Shown piece by piece: positions 35,803-44,736 of a stretch of 64,000 bases of DNA. The notes below the pieces were generated by a model, which did no database searches, was not told where the DNA came from, and saw only the letters and a program-made list of their open reading frames with translations. The number at the start of each line of letters is the position of its first letter. Within the stretch, counting starts at the first letter, position 1. Origin of the DNA: JAJRRL01 sp047404195 (GTDB lineage: Bacteria; Pseudomonadota; Gammaproteobacteria; JAJRRL01); assembly GCA_047404195.1 (NCBI GenBank), contig JBDOIU010000002.1:1-64000 (forward strand), read 5' to 3'. The position numbers and the translations under genes are program-made.

Positions 35803-36465
35803 GTGTCAATCAATAAGAAAAGAGCGGCTGTATTTTCGTTGGCAAGTCTAGTCAGTGTTGTGATTACCTGTGTGACCTATGCTGATGCACTACAAAATGC
35901 ACGCGCATGTCTCTACTCCGCAACACAGTCAGCCAGTCAGACGATTGCTTCGGTCCCCGAGATCTTATCACTCAATGCCTCTAGTAGCGAAATATCTGGT
36001 GGCCAGGCGACCCTGGGTAACTGGGATGAAACCACCTTGAGCACAGAAGTGGGTAGTGGCGCCATTGGTTATTATCATCGTATATGGGGCTGGTCAGCAG
36101 CCGATACACATTTTTATGAAATTGCTTATTTCGGGAGGGGTTGCGGGATGTTGTCTTATTCCAAGATGGTATGCAAAGCGTATGTTGAAGACAGTATTTT
36201 TTCGCAGTCTAGCAACTTAGCACAATACACACGCCAGGGCTGGTCATTCCGCTGCTCTTTGTGTCGTGGCAAGGCGCTGAGTAATGTTGGGTCTGGTATT
36301 ACTGAGCAGTCTGTCAATGAGTCCCAATTGGCCTATTCTGTACTACAAACAGATAAGGAGACGTTGAAGCAGCAGTCTGCCGGCTCGCGCTCAGTAATCT
36401 TAACGGGGCTGGTTGATGATGAAGCAAAGTGTTCACTATCATACCAAGAGATAGAGAGGGATTGA
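35803..36465 (+). CDS. Secreted cysteine-rich protein, family A member 10
   Basis: A 220-residue divergent member. Signal peptide (VFSLASLVSVVITCVTYA, cleavage before DALQN), then RACLYSATQSA, a GNWDET block in place of NGWDG, YYHRIWGW, AYFGRGCGMLSYSKMVCKAY, FRCSLCRG and a late AKCSLS. The six-cysteine pattern is intact, but the YGVP-AMRASAL block is lost. The start is GTG at 35803: AAGGTGG precedes it and the resulting MSINKKR opening resembles the other members; a TTG at 35788 is less likely. It begins a three-gene operon with members 11 and 12 (gaps of 5 and 21 bases). Confidence 0.8.
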   Translation: MSINKKRAAVFSLASLVSVVITCVTYADALQNARACLYSATQSASQTIASVPEILSLNASSSEISGGQATLGNWDETTLSTEVGSGAIGYYHRIWGWSAADTHFYEIAYFGRGCGMLSYSKMVCKAYVEDSIFSQSSNLAQYTRQGWSFRCSLCRGKALSNVGSGITEQSVNESQLAYSVLQTDKETLKQQSAGSRSVILTGLVDDEAKCSLSYQEIERD

Positions 36466-36470
36466 GGCTC

Positions 36471-37130
36471 ATGTATAGGATATTAACTTTATTTTTGGTG
36501 AGTACACTCATAATTCCAGTCTTTGCAGCCAGTATTGACCGAATTAAAGAGCGCACCCTCAACTGTACTCAGCATGCAGTAAAGTTGGTTGAAAGTCGCT
36601 TTAGTCTATTGCGTTTTTTCTTGGCCAAAGATGTCACATACCCCCCTCCTAGTAAGCTTATTATTCAGAATCACCACATTACGCTTTCTGGAGCACTGAC
36701 AGATCCAGAGTCTCTGCAGGCAGGAGCTCGCCGATTGTATGCGGATGAAGTGGGTAAGTTAGCCAGTGGTGAAGTAATAATACGGGGATTTTTCGGTGCC
36801 AATTGTGGTGGGGTTAGCTGGTCTAGCTTGATCTGTGTATTAACGCACAATGGCGACATCATCGTTGATTACAGTGATGCAACCGGCCTGACGTTACCCG
36901 GTTTCTCCGCGGTATGCTTTATTTGTCCTGATAGAAAGTTACGCATACCCTGCAGTCAATGCCAGGCTGAAGCAACGACTACCACAACACCAAAGGCGCT
37001 CTATGATGTGGCTAATGCCATGTTGGTTGGCCAGGCGAGTAGCAGTGGCGTTGTGCATTTGATTAGCCCTGTTGGAACAGATTTATGCTCAACATACGAT
37101 ACTGCACTGATTGTGCATGACTCGGCATAA
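36471..37130 (+). CDS. Secreted cysteine-rich protein, family A member 11
   Basis: A 219-residue divergent member with a signal peptide (ILTLFLVSTLIIPVFA, cleavage before ASIDR). The family pattern is visible as LNCTQHAVKLV, FGANCGGVSWSSLICVLT and FSAVCFICPD; a further CSQC follows, like the extra pair in member 3, and a late LCSTYD closes the set. GAGG precedes the ATG at 36471, 5 bases after member 10 stops; the longer frame from 36429 is rejected. Members 3 and 11 (extra cysteine pair, similar length) may form a sub-branch. Function unknown. Confidence 0.8.
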   Translation: MYRILTLFLVSTLIIPVFAASIDRIKERTLNCTQHAVKLVESRFSLLRFFLAKDVTYPPPSKLIIQNHHITLSGALTDPESLQAGARRLYADEVGKLASGEVIIRGFFGANCGGVSWSSLICVLTHNGDIIVDYSDATGLTLPGFSAVCFICPDRKLRIPCSQCQAEATTTTTPKALYDVANAMLVGQASSSGVVHLISPVGTDLCSTYDTALIVHDSA

Positions 37131-37151
37131 ATCGTTGGTTGTGGGGGGCAT

Positions 37152-37739
37152 ATGTTAAAGAAAATCATTTTAAGTGCCGGATTACTATTGCTTGTTGACG
37201 TGGCCGCTGCTGCTAGTACACATGCTCTATTTTTCAAGCCAGCTGGTGCATGTATGCAACAAATTGGGTCAACCTTATCATCCTTACAAAGTTCACTTGC
37301 GCTCGCTGCCAGTGGTGGTACAACGTTAACAGTTGATCCACAAACATTGCTGGGCCCATTGGCAGAAGTCAGTGTGAGCATGCAATTGGCGCAACCACCA
37401 ACGACAGCATATGATTACTGGCAGGTTTCAGGCATGGTCAGTGATAAAGCGTGTGGTGTCATTACGAGGGCGAGCGTCACTTGTTATTTAATGGATACGT
37501 GCCTGAATCGGATAGGTCCAGATTCTACATATTCGTGTCATTCAGGTGGATGGACCGGCATGGATGAATTGACCATTTTAACGTGCAATATCAAGCTACC
37601 CGTTGTGAATGCGACGACACTGGATGCACAGGATTTTTCAGCTATTTGCACGGCATTGAGCCCACATATGATTCAGGATAAGGTCTTGTTTGATGTGGTC
37701 AGTGCGGATGGCAGCCAGGAATGTGATATATTTTGGTGA
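37152..37739 (+). CDS. Secreted cysteine-rich protein, family A member 12
   Basis: The last and shortest member (195 residues), and the least like the rest. Signal peptide (IILSAGLLLLVDVAAA, cleavage before ASTHA). The central family block survives (DKACGVITRASVTCYLMD), and a first-helix Cys (GACMQQIG) is present, but the CxxC block is replaced by single cysteines (TCLNRIG, TYSCHSG, LTCNIKL). It ends QECDIFW. The assignment rests on the central block and on position. GTGGGGGG precedes the ATG. It should share a transcript with members 10 and 11. Confidence 0.72.
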   Translation: MLKKIILSAGLLLLVDVAAAASTHALFFKPAGACMQQIGSTLSSLQSSLALAASGGTTLTVDPQTLLGPLAEVSVSMQLAQPPTTAYDYWQVSGMVSDKACGVITRASVTCYLMDTCLNRIGPDSTYSCHSGGWTGMDELTILTCNIKLPVVNATTLDAQDFSAICTALSPHMIQDKVLFDVVSADGSQECDIFW

Positions 37740-37847
37740 TCAGCTGCTAAATATGCCGCGAAATGGCTAATTTGACAGGCCTAGACGCCCCCACTGCCCT
37801 CCCCCGTTTAATACCATTATTACAGACAAAAAGCTGGTCAGAGCGCC

Positions 37848-37853
37848 TATAAT
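37848..37853 (+). promoter_or_regulatory. Promoter -10 element of gyrB
   Basis: GCCTATAAT, about 45 bases before the gyrB start. It resembles the family A element but has C in place of T at -14. Confidence 0.4.
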
Positions 37854-37896
37854 CGTGTTACAATAGCGTTTTCCAGTTAACTTAAGGGTGGCAGAC

Positions 37897-40347
37897 ATGT
37901 CAGACCAAGCAGACGCGCCTGAAATCAGTGCTGAACAAGGCTATACAGCTGATGCCATTACCGTTCTCAAGGGCTTAGATGCCGTGCGCAAGCGCCCTGG
38001 TATGTATATTGGTGATACCGATGATGGTTCTGGTTTACATCACCTGGTCTTCGAAGTGGTTGATAATGCCATCGATGAAGCGCTTGCGGGCCACTGTAGC
38101 AAAGTGCAGGTGACTATTCACGGTGATGGCTCTGTGTCTGTTTCCGATGATGGTCGGGGTATACCAACGGGTATTCACCCTGAAGAGGGGCGATCGGCTG
38201 CGGAAGTCATCATGACTGTGCTGCATGCGGGCGGTAAATTCGATAATAACGCCTATAAAGTTTCAGGTGGCTTGCATGGTGTGGGTGTGTCGGTGGTTAA
38301 TGCTTTGTCGGAGTGGTTGGAGCTCACGATTCATAAGCATGGCGAGACACATTTCCAGCGCTATGAGTTAGGCGTACCCGTTGAGCCGCTCTCTATAGTT
38401 GGTAAAACCGAGCGTACCGGCACGGAAATTCGTTTTAAGCCCAGCACAGAAACCTTTAGTGATGTCACTTTCCAGGCGAGTATCCTTTCAAAGCGGCTGC
38501 GTGAACTGTCGTTTTTGAACTCAGGTGTACATATTCAATTGACTGATGAGCGCTCCGGTGAGACAGATAACTTTGTCTATGAGGGTGGCATTTCCGCATT
38601 TGTAACACACCTCAATAGCAATAAAACGCCGGTGCATGAAGATATTTTGTATTTTCGTGAGCAATCCGATGATGGTGTACAAGTAGAAGTGGCCATGCAG
38701 TGGAATGATGGTTATCAAGAGAATTTATATTGCTTCACCAACAATATCCCGCAGCGAGATGGTGGTACTCACCTAGCGGGTTTACGCGCTGCACTAACGC
38801 GCAGTTTGAAGCAATACATCGATCGCGAGAGCGTGAATAAAAAAGCAAAAGTATCCGCATCCGGTGATGATGCGCGTGAAGGGCTGACGGCTGTTTTATC
38901 TGTCAAGGTGCCTGATCCAAAGTTTTCATCGCAGACAAAAGACAAGCTTGTTTCCTCAGAGGTGAAGCCAGTTGTTGAGTCAGTGGTATCACAGGAGCTG
39001 CAGTCATTTTTGCTCGAGCATCCCAAGCAGGCAAAAGCGATTACAAGCAAAATGATTGATGCTGCACGTGCTCGAGAAGCAGCGCGGCGAGCGCGTGAGA
39101 TGACGCGTCGTAAAAGTGCACTGGATATTGCTGGCTTGCCAGGTAAACTGGCAGATTGTCAGGAAAAAGATCCTGCCTTGTGTGAACTATTCTTGGTGGA
39201 GGGTGATTCAGCGGGTGGTTCAGCCAAGCAGGCGCGTGATCGTAAGCACCAGGCCATTTTGCCTCTGAAGGGTAAAATTCTTAATGTAGAAAAAGCCCGC
39301 TTCGATAAGATGTTATCGTCTGTAGAGGTGGGTACATTGATTACAGCATTGGGTTGCGGCATTGGTCGCGATGAATATAATCCTGATAAGTTACGCTATC
39401 ACCGCGTTGTTATCATGACCGATGCTGATGTGGATGGTGCGCACATTCGAACACTCTTATTGACATTCTTTTATCGGCAAATGCCAGAGCTGATTGAGCG
39501 TGGTCATATTTTCTTGGCAATGCCACCTTTGTACAAAGTAAAAAAGGGCAAACAAGAGCGTTACATCAAAGATGAGCCAGAGCTAGAGCAACATTTATTG
39601 CAGCTGGCAATCGATCAAGCAGCATTACACACAAATGCAGATGCGCCAGCTATTCAGGGTGTTGCTTTAGAGAAGTTGATGAAAGAGTTTCAGGCAGCTC
39701 AGCATGCTATTCAACGTTTATCTAGAACGATGCCTGCAGCATTGATGCAAGCATTAATGCACGTTGATGTGTTGACAGCAGAGCAGTTGGGCGATGAGGC
39801 AGCCGTATCAGCATGGTCACAGGCGTTGATGGCCGCAGTACAACAATTGTCATTGCCGTCAAACTCAGAAGTGTCCTGTAGTGTGTCTGCGAGTGAGGAA
39901 GGTGGATTGTATTGTCCAACATTCACAATGAAGAAGCATGGCATTGATCAGCAATACACATTGAATACTGATTTCTTTATGCGCACAGATTATCTTATTA
40001 TCACAGAATCTGCACACCATTTATGCGGGTTGTTGGAGGTTGGTGCGCTTGTGAAGAAAGGGGAGTCATCACAGCCTGTGACCTATTTTTCTGATGTGCT
40101 GGAGTATTTGATGGCATCAGCAAAGCGCGGACTGACCATTCAGCGATATAAAGGTTTGGGTGAAATGAATCCAGAGCAACTGTGGGACACAACCATGGAC
40201 CCAGATGCGCGCCGCATGATGCGGGTACACGTTGAGGACGCTGTGCAGGCTGATGTGATGTTTTCAACTTTGATGGGCGATCAAGTCGACCCTCGGCGCA
40301 GCTTTATCAATGATAATGCCTTGCAGACGGACGATATTGATATTTAG
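37897..40347 (+). CDS. gyrB: DNA gyrase subunit B
   Basis: GyrB provides the ATPase and TOPRIM part of DNA gyrase, which introduces negative supercoils. The 816 residues are of normal length for the gammaproteobacterial form. The GHKL ATPase domain shows VRKRPGMYIGD, DNAIDEALAGHC, DDGRGIPTG and GGLHGVGVSVVNAL. The TOPRIM domain shows EGDSAGGSAKQARDR, LPLKGKILNVEKAR and the metal-binding DADVDGAHI. The C-terminal QRYKGLGEMNPEQLW closes the enzyme. A GTG at 37888 is also in frame, but TAAGGG is spaced for the ATG at 37897. It is not next to dnaA-dnaN-recF as in many bacteria. Its stop overlaps the convergent rsmD by 4 bases. Confidence 0.97.
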   Translation: MSDQADAPEISAEQGYTADAITVLKGLDAVRKRPGMYIGDTDDGSGLHHLVFEVVDNAIDEALAGHCSKVQVTIHGDGSVSVSDDGRGIPTGIHPEEGRSAAEVIMTVLHAGGKFDNNAYKVSGGLHGVGVSVVNALSEWLELTIHKHGETHFQRYELGVPVEPLSIVGKTERTGTEIRFKPSTETFSDVTFQASILSKRLRELSFLNSGVHIQLTDERSGETDNFVYEGGISAFVTHLNSNKTPVHEDILYFREQSDDGVQVEVAMQWNDGYQENLYCFTNNIPQRDGGTHLAGLRAALTRSLKQYIDRESVNKKAKVSASGDDAREGLTAVLSVKVPDPKFSSQTKDKLVSSEVKPVVESVVSQELQSFLLEHPKQAKAITSKMIDAARAREAARRAREMTRRKSALDIAGLPGKLADCQEKDPALCELFLVEGDSAGGSAKQARDRKHQAILPLKGKILNVEKARFDKMLSSVEVGTLITALGCGIGRDEYNPDKLRYHRVVIMTDADVDGAHIRTLLLTFFYRQMPELIERGHIFLAMPPLYKVKKGKQERYIKDEPELEQHLLQLAIDQAALHTNADAPAIQGVALEKLMKEFQAAQHAIQRLSRTMPAALMQALMHVDVLTAEQLGDEAAVSAWSQALMAAVQQLSLPSNSEVSCSVSASEEGGLYCPTFTMKKHGIDQQYTLNTDFFMRTDYLIITESAHHLCGLLEVGALVKKGESSQPVTYFSDVLEYLMASAKRGLTIQRYKGLGEMNPEQLWDTTMDPDARRMMRVHVEDAVQADVMFSTLMGDQVDPRRSFINDNALQTDDIDI

Positions 40348-40916
40348 TTCTCGATTGAGTCTGTCAATTCGGCACGTTGCCATAGCGCATAGTAAATATG
40401 CTTGCTGGTTTTTTCTTTGCGAACAACCCAGCCAGTTGGTGGCGTACATGCGTTCTTTTTGTTTGTCTCTACATAAACCAGTGCTGTTTGTTTCAGGCTG
40501 GAATCGAATTGCTTCAGTGTTGGGTAAATCAGTTGTGCATCATAGGGCGGGTCTAAAAAAAGGCAGTCTATATCATGCGCTATGGTGACGTGTTGTATGT
40601 CTGTCTGAATGACATTTGCATGGGGTTGTGCGTCTAGTGTTGTCAATGCTTTCGAGATGTTGTTGGCAAGTTGTCTGTCTTGCTCAACGAATGTGACAAA
40701 GTCAGCGCCGCGCGATAAGGCTTCCAAGCCCAGCATACCTGTGCCAGCAAAGGCATCTACACAGTACCAGCCTGTGAGTTGATGCGGTAGCCAGTTAAAC
40801 AGTGTTTCCCGAATGCGGTCGAGTGTTGGCCGGCATGACTGCCCTTTTGGTGATGCAATAACACGGCGTCGCCATTTTCCAGAGATAATCCTGAGACCCG
40901 GTCGCTGCTTGCTCAT
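40344..40916 (-). CDS. rsmD: 16S rRNA (guanine-966-N2)-methyltransferase
   Basis: RsmD methylates G966 of 16S rRNA late in 30S assembly, using S-adenosylmethionine. At 190 residues it is of family length. The opening LRIISGKWRRRVI, RPTLDRIRETLFNWL, the SAM-binding VDAFAGTGMLGLEALSRGA and the catalytic DPPY are all present. It follows the two M16 peptidase genes on the same strand, with a 4-base overlap, an arrangement also known from Pseudomonas next to ftsY. Confidence 0.94.
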   Translation of the reverse strand: MSKQRPGLRIISGKWRRRVIASPKGQSCRPTLDRIRETLFNWLPHQLTGWYCVDAFAGTGMLGLEALSRGADFVTFVEQDRQLANNISKALTTLDAQPHANVIQTDIQHVTIAHDIDCLFLDPPYDAQLIYPTLKQFDSSLKQTALVYVETNKKNACTPPTGWVVRKEKTSKHIYYALWQRAELTDSIEN

Positions 40917-42256
40917 CGTGTTTCCTGCTGTGGTAAAATATTTTTACTGCCAACCACAACGCGTACCCAGGGTTGCTTGGCCAAGGCCTGAAAGACACGC
41001 TTGATATCTTGGTTGCTGACCGCTTTGATGTGTTGCGGATAGTTTTGAATCATGCCCATTGGGATATGGTGCACGGCCAGAGAGGATACGCGTTGTAGGA
41101 TTTGTATGTTGGTGGCAAACTTCAGGGGCGCGCGTGCGATCAGCATTTTTTTTGTTGCACGCAAACGTTTTTTATTGACGCCTTGTTTAGCAAACTGATT
41201 AAAGCTGCTTTCTGCTAAGTGTAGTGCTTTGGCAGAGCTATTGACCTGAGATTGTGTTGCAATGGTGAATGGACCGTTGCCACGTAGTAGTGTTGCAGAG
41301 CTGCCTGCATAGTACGCTAAGGCATGTTCACCACGTATTTTTTGGTACAAAATAGAGTTCAGTCCACCGCCGCCAAGCACCTCATTGCCGACCACCTGCG
41401 CAAACAGGTCATCTATTTTATGTGCTTGTGCCAGTTTGGCTAAAACAATTGTATTTTGTTCATTCGGTAGGTAGTGAAATATATTTTTAGTTTGTTGCAG
41501 TGGTTTGGCCATGGGTGGTTTTGGGAGTTTATCACGTCTTGCTAGGCCGCTGAGGGATTGTTTCGCTAAGCGTTTGGCGGCAGGGCGAGAGAGGTCGCCG
41601 ACAATGACAGCAATGGCTTGATTGGCGACATAGTGCTGTCGATAAAAGGCTTCAAGCTGATTAGTGTTGATGTGCGAAATGCTGCTCGCTGTGCCGATGG
41701 TTGAGTGTGCGTAAGGATGCTGTCGATAGAGCGCAGCGTACATACTGCGCTGAGCCAATCCGTTAGGAGATTGTCCTGTCATTGTCTGGGAGGTGAGCAT
41801 GCGCTTTTGTTCTTGCTCAAGGCAGCGTCGATCAAAAGTGGCTTGTGTCAATGCTGCACGCCAAGTGCGAATGGCTTTCCGATAGACACCGCCTTCACTT
41901 TGCGTACGTAGCCGGGCGATGCTCGTGTCGCGATCAATGCCGGCAGTAAAAATAGCGCCAACATCCGCAAATTGATTTGCAAGGTCACCCTCTTTCGTAT
42001 TTTGACTGCGATCTCCTAAGCAGCGTGCTGTGAGGTCAGCAATACCTGGTTGCTTGCCGTCGTAGGCTGAGCCAGCAGGAAAGATGACATTGATATCGAC
42101 CATGGGTAGAGCATGTCTGGGTACAAAGTAGACTTGGCTGCCGCCTTCTTGCCAGTGTTCGATATGGTTGCTTGCATTCATTGGAATGATGTCAGGTGCA
42201 GCATAGCTTGATAGGACAAAGCTGCTGAGACTCAGGCTGAGTAGTGTTGCTTTCAT
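40913..42256 (-). CDS. M16-family peptidase-like protein, lacking the zinc motif
   Basis: A 447-residue exported protein with a signal peptide (ATLLSLSLSSFVLSSYA). It has the two-domain M16 (pitrilysin/insulinase) fold, but the HxxEH zinc motif is replaced by LTARCLGD, so it should be catalytically silent. The substrate-contacting region is retained (NSILYQKIRGEHALAYYAGSS). In bacterial M16B pairs such a protein forms a heterodimer with an active partner, here the gene 10 bases upstream. The longer frame from 42298 overlaps that gene; AAGGAG before the ATG at 42256 sets the start. Confidence 0.88.
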   Translation of the reverse strand: MKATLLSLSLSSFVLSSYAAPDIIPMNASNHIEHWQEGGSQVYFVPRHALPMVDINVIFPAGSAYDGKQPGIADLTARCLGDRSQNTKEGDLANQFADVGAIFTAGIDRDTSIARLRTQSEGGVYRKAIRTWRAALTQATFDRRCLEQEQKRMLTSQTMTGQSPNGLAQRSMYAALYRQHPYAHSTIGTASSISHINTNQLEAFYRQHYVANQAIAVIVGDLSRPAAKRLAKQSLSGLARRDKLPKPPMAKPLQQTKNIFHYLPNEQNTIVLAKLAQAHKIDDLFAQVVGNEVLGGGGLNSILYQKIRGEHALAYYAGSSATLLRGNGPFTIATQSQVNSSAKALHLAESSFNQFAKQGVNKKRLRATKKMLIARAPLKFATNIQILQRVSSLAVHHIPMGMIQNYPQHIKAVSNQDIKRVFQALAKQPWVRVVVGSKNILPQQETR

Positions 42257-42266
42257 GCTGTACTCC

Positions 42267-43613
42267 TTAGGATTTTTGATGATTAAGTGTGGGCTCAAGA
42301 TAGACCACGCTGAGTCGTTTTTTGGTTAAATAAAGTCGGGCAACTTCACGAATTTGTTGTCGTGTGACAGCCTTGATGTGTTTTGCCCAAGCTTGTGATG
42401 TCTGACTACTTTGACCGCTGATGAGTGCTGACCCCAGTGTCATTGCACGCGCCGATAGCGAGTCTTTTTGGTAAGTCGATGCTGCCAGCAACTGTGCTTT
42501 GATGCGCTCCAAACGTCGATGGCTGATCAGATGTGTTTGGACATTTTCAATGACGCTGTCAATGGCTTGCTCCACTGAGGTCAGCGATTTGCCTTTCGAG
42601 GGGAAAGCGAAAATGCTAAACAAGGTTTCATGTTTTGTATCTGCATCATATTCACTGCTAACACTGGTAGCGATGCCGCGTGTATTGATCAGCTCATGCC
42701 CCAGCATTGCTTCATCATCAATTGAAAGTACCGCAGATAGGACAGTCAGCGCATAGGGCTGCCATGCGTGCTGGGTGGTGGCAATGGATGGTGCTAGGTA
42801 AGCCATCATGGCTACTGGCACTTTCGTTGGTAGGCGAACCAGGGCGCGTTTAATACCGAGCGGGGTGATTTCCGGTAAACGTTTACGCTTGGGCAGCGCG
42901 TGACTTGGGATACGCCTAAAGGCTCGTTTTACTTTTTGAATGGCTTGTTTGGCATTCACATCACCGACGATCAAAACAAAGGCATTGTTGGGGCGGTACC
43001 AACACTCATACCATTGTTGTGCATCTTGTTTGGTCAGTTGTTCAATGTCACTGGGCCAGCCTACCACAGGGTGTTGATAGGGGCTGGTATTGAGTGCTAA
43101 GGCCATCAGGCGCTCGTAGGCCAGTGCCGTTGGTTTATTATCTGTGCGCATGCGACGCTCTTCATGCACGACTTTCTGTTCTTGTAGAAAATGTTGCCGA
43201 CTGATGTTGAGGCCGCGCATACGATCTGCTTCTAGTTTCAGCGCTACGGAAAGGTCTTTTTTGGGTAGGTACTCGTAGTACATAGTAAAGTCACGACTGG
43301 TCATGGCATTTAAAATCCCACCCGTTTTTTCAATGCGGCGTGAGAAGCCATCGCTTGGCATGGCGTGCGTGCCACGAAACATGAGGTGTTCTAGTAGATG
43401 CGATAATCCTGTCCGACCGTTGCTCTCATCACCACCGCCAACACGATACCAAATGGACGATAACACCACAGGCGCTCTGTGGTCAGTGAGTACGTATACC
43501 TGCAGACCATTGCGCAGTGTGGCGTGTTGCACGGGAGTGGCAAATGTATAAACAGATATACCCAAAGTGATGATAGCGACCCAAAGTTGGCGCCAAAATT
43601 GTCTTGCTTTCAT
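42267..43613 (-). CDS. Zinc-dependent M16-family peptidase, active partner
   Basis: A 448-residue exported peptidase with a signal peptide (LWVAIITLGISVYTFA). The inverted zinc motif HLLEH (H72, E75, H76) is present, with a downstream helix EQKVVHEERRMRTD that supplies the third ligand. It is predicted to degrade peptides in the periplasm together with the inactive partner encoded downstream. The pair lies between rsmD and ftsY, as in Pseudomonas. It is divergent from ftsY, about 90 bases apart. Confidence 0.9.
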   Translation of the reverse strand: MKARQFWRQLWVAIITLGISVYTFATPVQHATLRNGLQVYVLTDHRAPVVLSSIWYRVGGGDESNGRTGLSHLLEHLMFRGTHAMPSDGFSRRIEKTGGILNAMTSRDFTMYYEYLPKKDLSVALKLEADRMRGLNISRQHFLQEQKVVHEERRMRTDNKPTALAYERLMALALNTSPYQHPVVGWPSDIEQLTKQDAQQWYECWYRPNNAFVLIVGDVNAKQAIQKVKRAFRRIPSHALPKRKRLPEITPLGIKRALVRLPTKVPVAMMAYLAPSIATTQHAWQPYALTVLSAVLSIDDEAMLGHELINTRGIATSVSSEYDADTKHETLFSIFAFPSKGKSLTSVEQAIDSVIENVQTHLISHRRLERIKAQLLAASTYQKDSLSARAMTLGSALISGQSSQTSQAWAKHIKAVTRQQIREVARLYLTKKRLSVVYLEPTLNHQKS

Positions 43614-43702
43614 GCTGGCCTCGCACTAAAATTGAACTTTTCTCGGGATGAGTAAAGATATCCCTTGAGTTTGGCACAAATTTTTTAAATACGCGATGGC
43701 TT

Positions 43703-44701
43703 ATGTTTGGTTTTTCAAAAAACAAGAAAAAAGACGGTGTAACGTCTGAGGCACAATCAGACAATAGTCGCTCATGGTTTAAGCGATTACGTCAGGGTTT
43801 GGACAAAACCCGGGCAAAAGTAGGCGGTGGTATCGCACGTGTTTTTGCTGGTAAGCGTGTTCTTGATGCTGCCCTGCTTCAGGAGCTGGAGACGTTGCTG
43901 TTAATGGCAGATGTCGGTGTTGAAACCACAGCGGCATTATTGCAGGCACTGCAAGCAGAGGTGAAGCCAGCAACAGACATTGATGCAGCGTTACTCCAAA
44001 ATGCCTTGAAAAAATGTATGGTAGACATATTGGCGCCATGTGAGCGTATTTTGTCCTTGTCTGCGACGCCAAGCGTGTTATTGATGTTGGGGGTGAATGG
44101 TGCTGGAAAAACCACGACCATTGCCAAGTTGGCGCAGCACTTTCAGCAGCAAGATAAGCGTGTCCTGTTGGCAGCCGGTGATACTTTTCGTGCTGGCGCC
44201 ATCGCGCAGCTGCAGGAATGGGCAGATCGATTTAATACGCCGGTTGTAGCGCAAGCACCGGGTTCAGACAGCGCATCGGTCATCTATGATGCCATGGCTT
44301 CGGCCAGGGCGAAGAATATGGATGTGATGATTGCCGACACAGCTGGGCGTTTACACACACAGCAGCACTTAATGGCAGAGCTTAAAAAAGTGCGCCGAGT
44401 CATGACCAAGCAAGACGAGTCTGCACCGCATGAAACAATTTTGGTGATTGATGCCAGTAATGGGCAAAATGCACTACAGCAGGCGCGTTTATTTCATGAG
44501 GCGATGCAGTTAAGTGGCATTATTTTGACAAAGTTAGACGGCACTGCCAAGGGTGGTGTGATTTTTGCAATAGCCCGTGAGTTGGCGTTACCAATCTACT
44601 ATATCGGTGTGGGGGAGCAAGCTGAAGATTTGCGCCCATTTGAGGCTGAGAGTTTTGTGGATGCGCTCTTTGATGAGGCAGAAATAGTGGCAGAATGCTA
44701 A
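43703..44701 (+). CDS. ftsY: Signal recognition particle receptor FtsY
   Basis: FtsY docks SRP-ribosome complexes at the inner membrane and hydrolyses GTP with Ffh. The 332 residues comprise a short basic N-terminus (FGFSKNKKK) in place of the long acidic A domain of E. coli, an N domain helical bundle (~25-115) and the G domain: GVNGAGKTT (130-138), DTFRAGAIAQL, DTAGRLHTQ and TKLDGTAKGGV. It heads the ftsY-ftsE-ftsX operon (gaps of 35 bases and a 1-base overlap). The ribosome binding site is poor. Confidence 0.95.
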   Translation: MFGFSKNKKKDGVTSEAQSDNSRSWFKRLRQGLDKTRAKVGGGIARVFAGKRVLDAALLQELETLLLMADVGVETTAALLQALQAEVKPATDIDAALLQNALKKCMVDILAPCERILSLSATPSVLLMLGVNGAGKTTTIAKLAQHFQQQDKRVLLAAGDTFRAGAIAQLQEWADRFNTPVVAQAPGSDSASVIYDAMASARAKNMDVMIADTAGRLHTQQHLMAELKKVRRVMTKQDESAPHETILVIDASNGQNALQQARLFHEAMQLSGIILTKLDGTAKGGVIFAIARELALPIYYIGVGEQAEDLRPFEAESFVDALFDEAEIVAEC

Positions 44702-44736
44702 AATGGATGCATGCACAGCGGCTTTAGGAGATTGAT

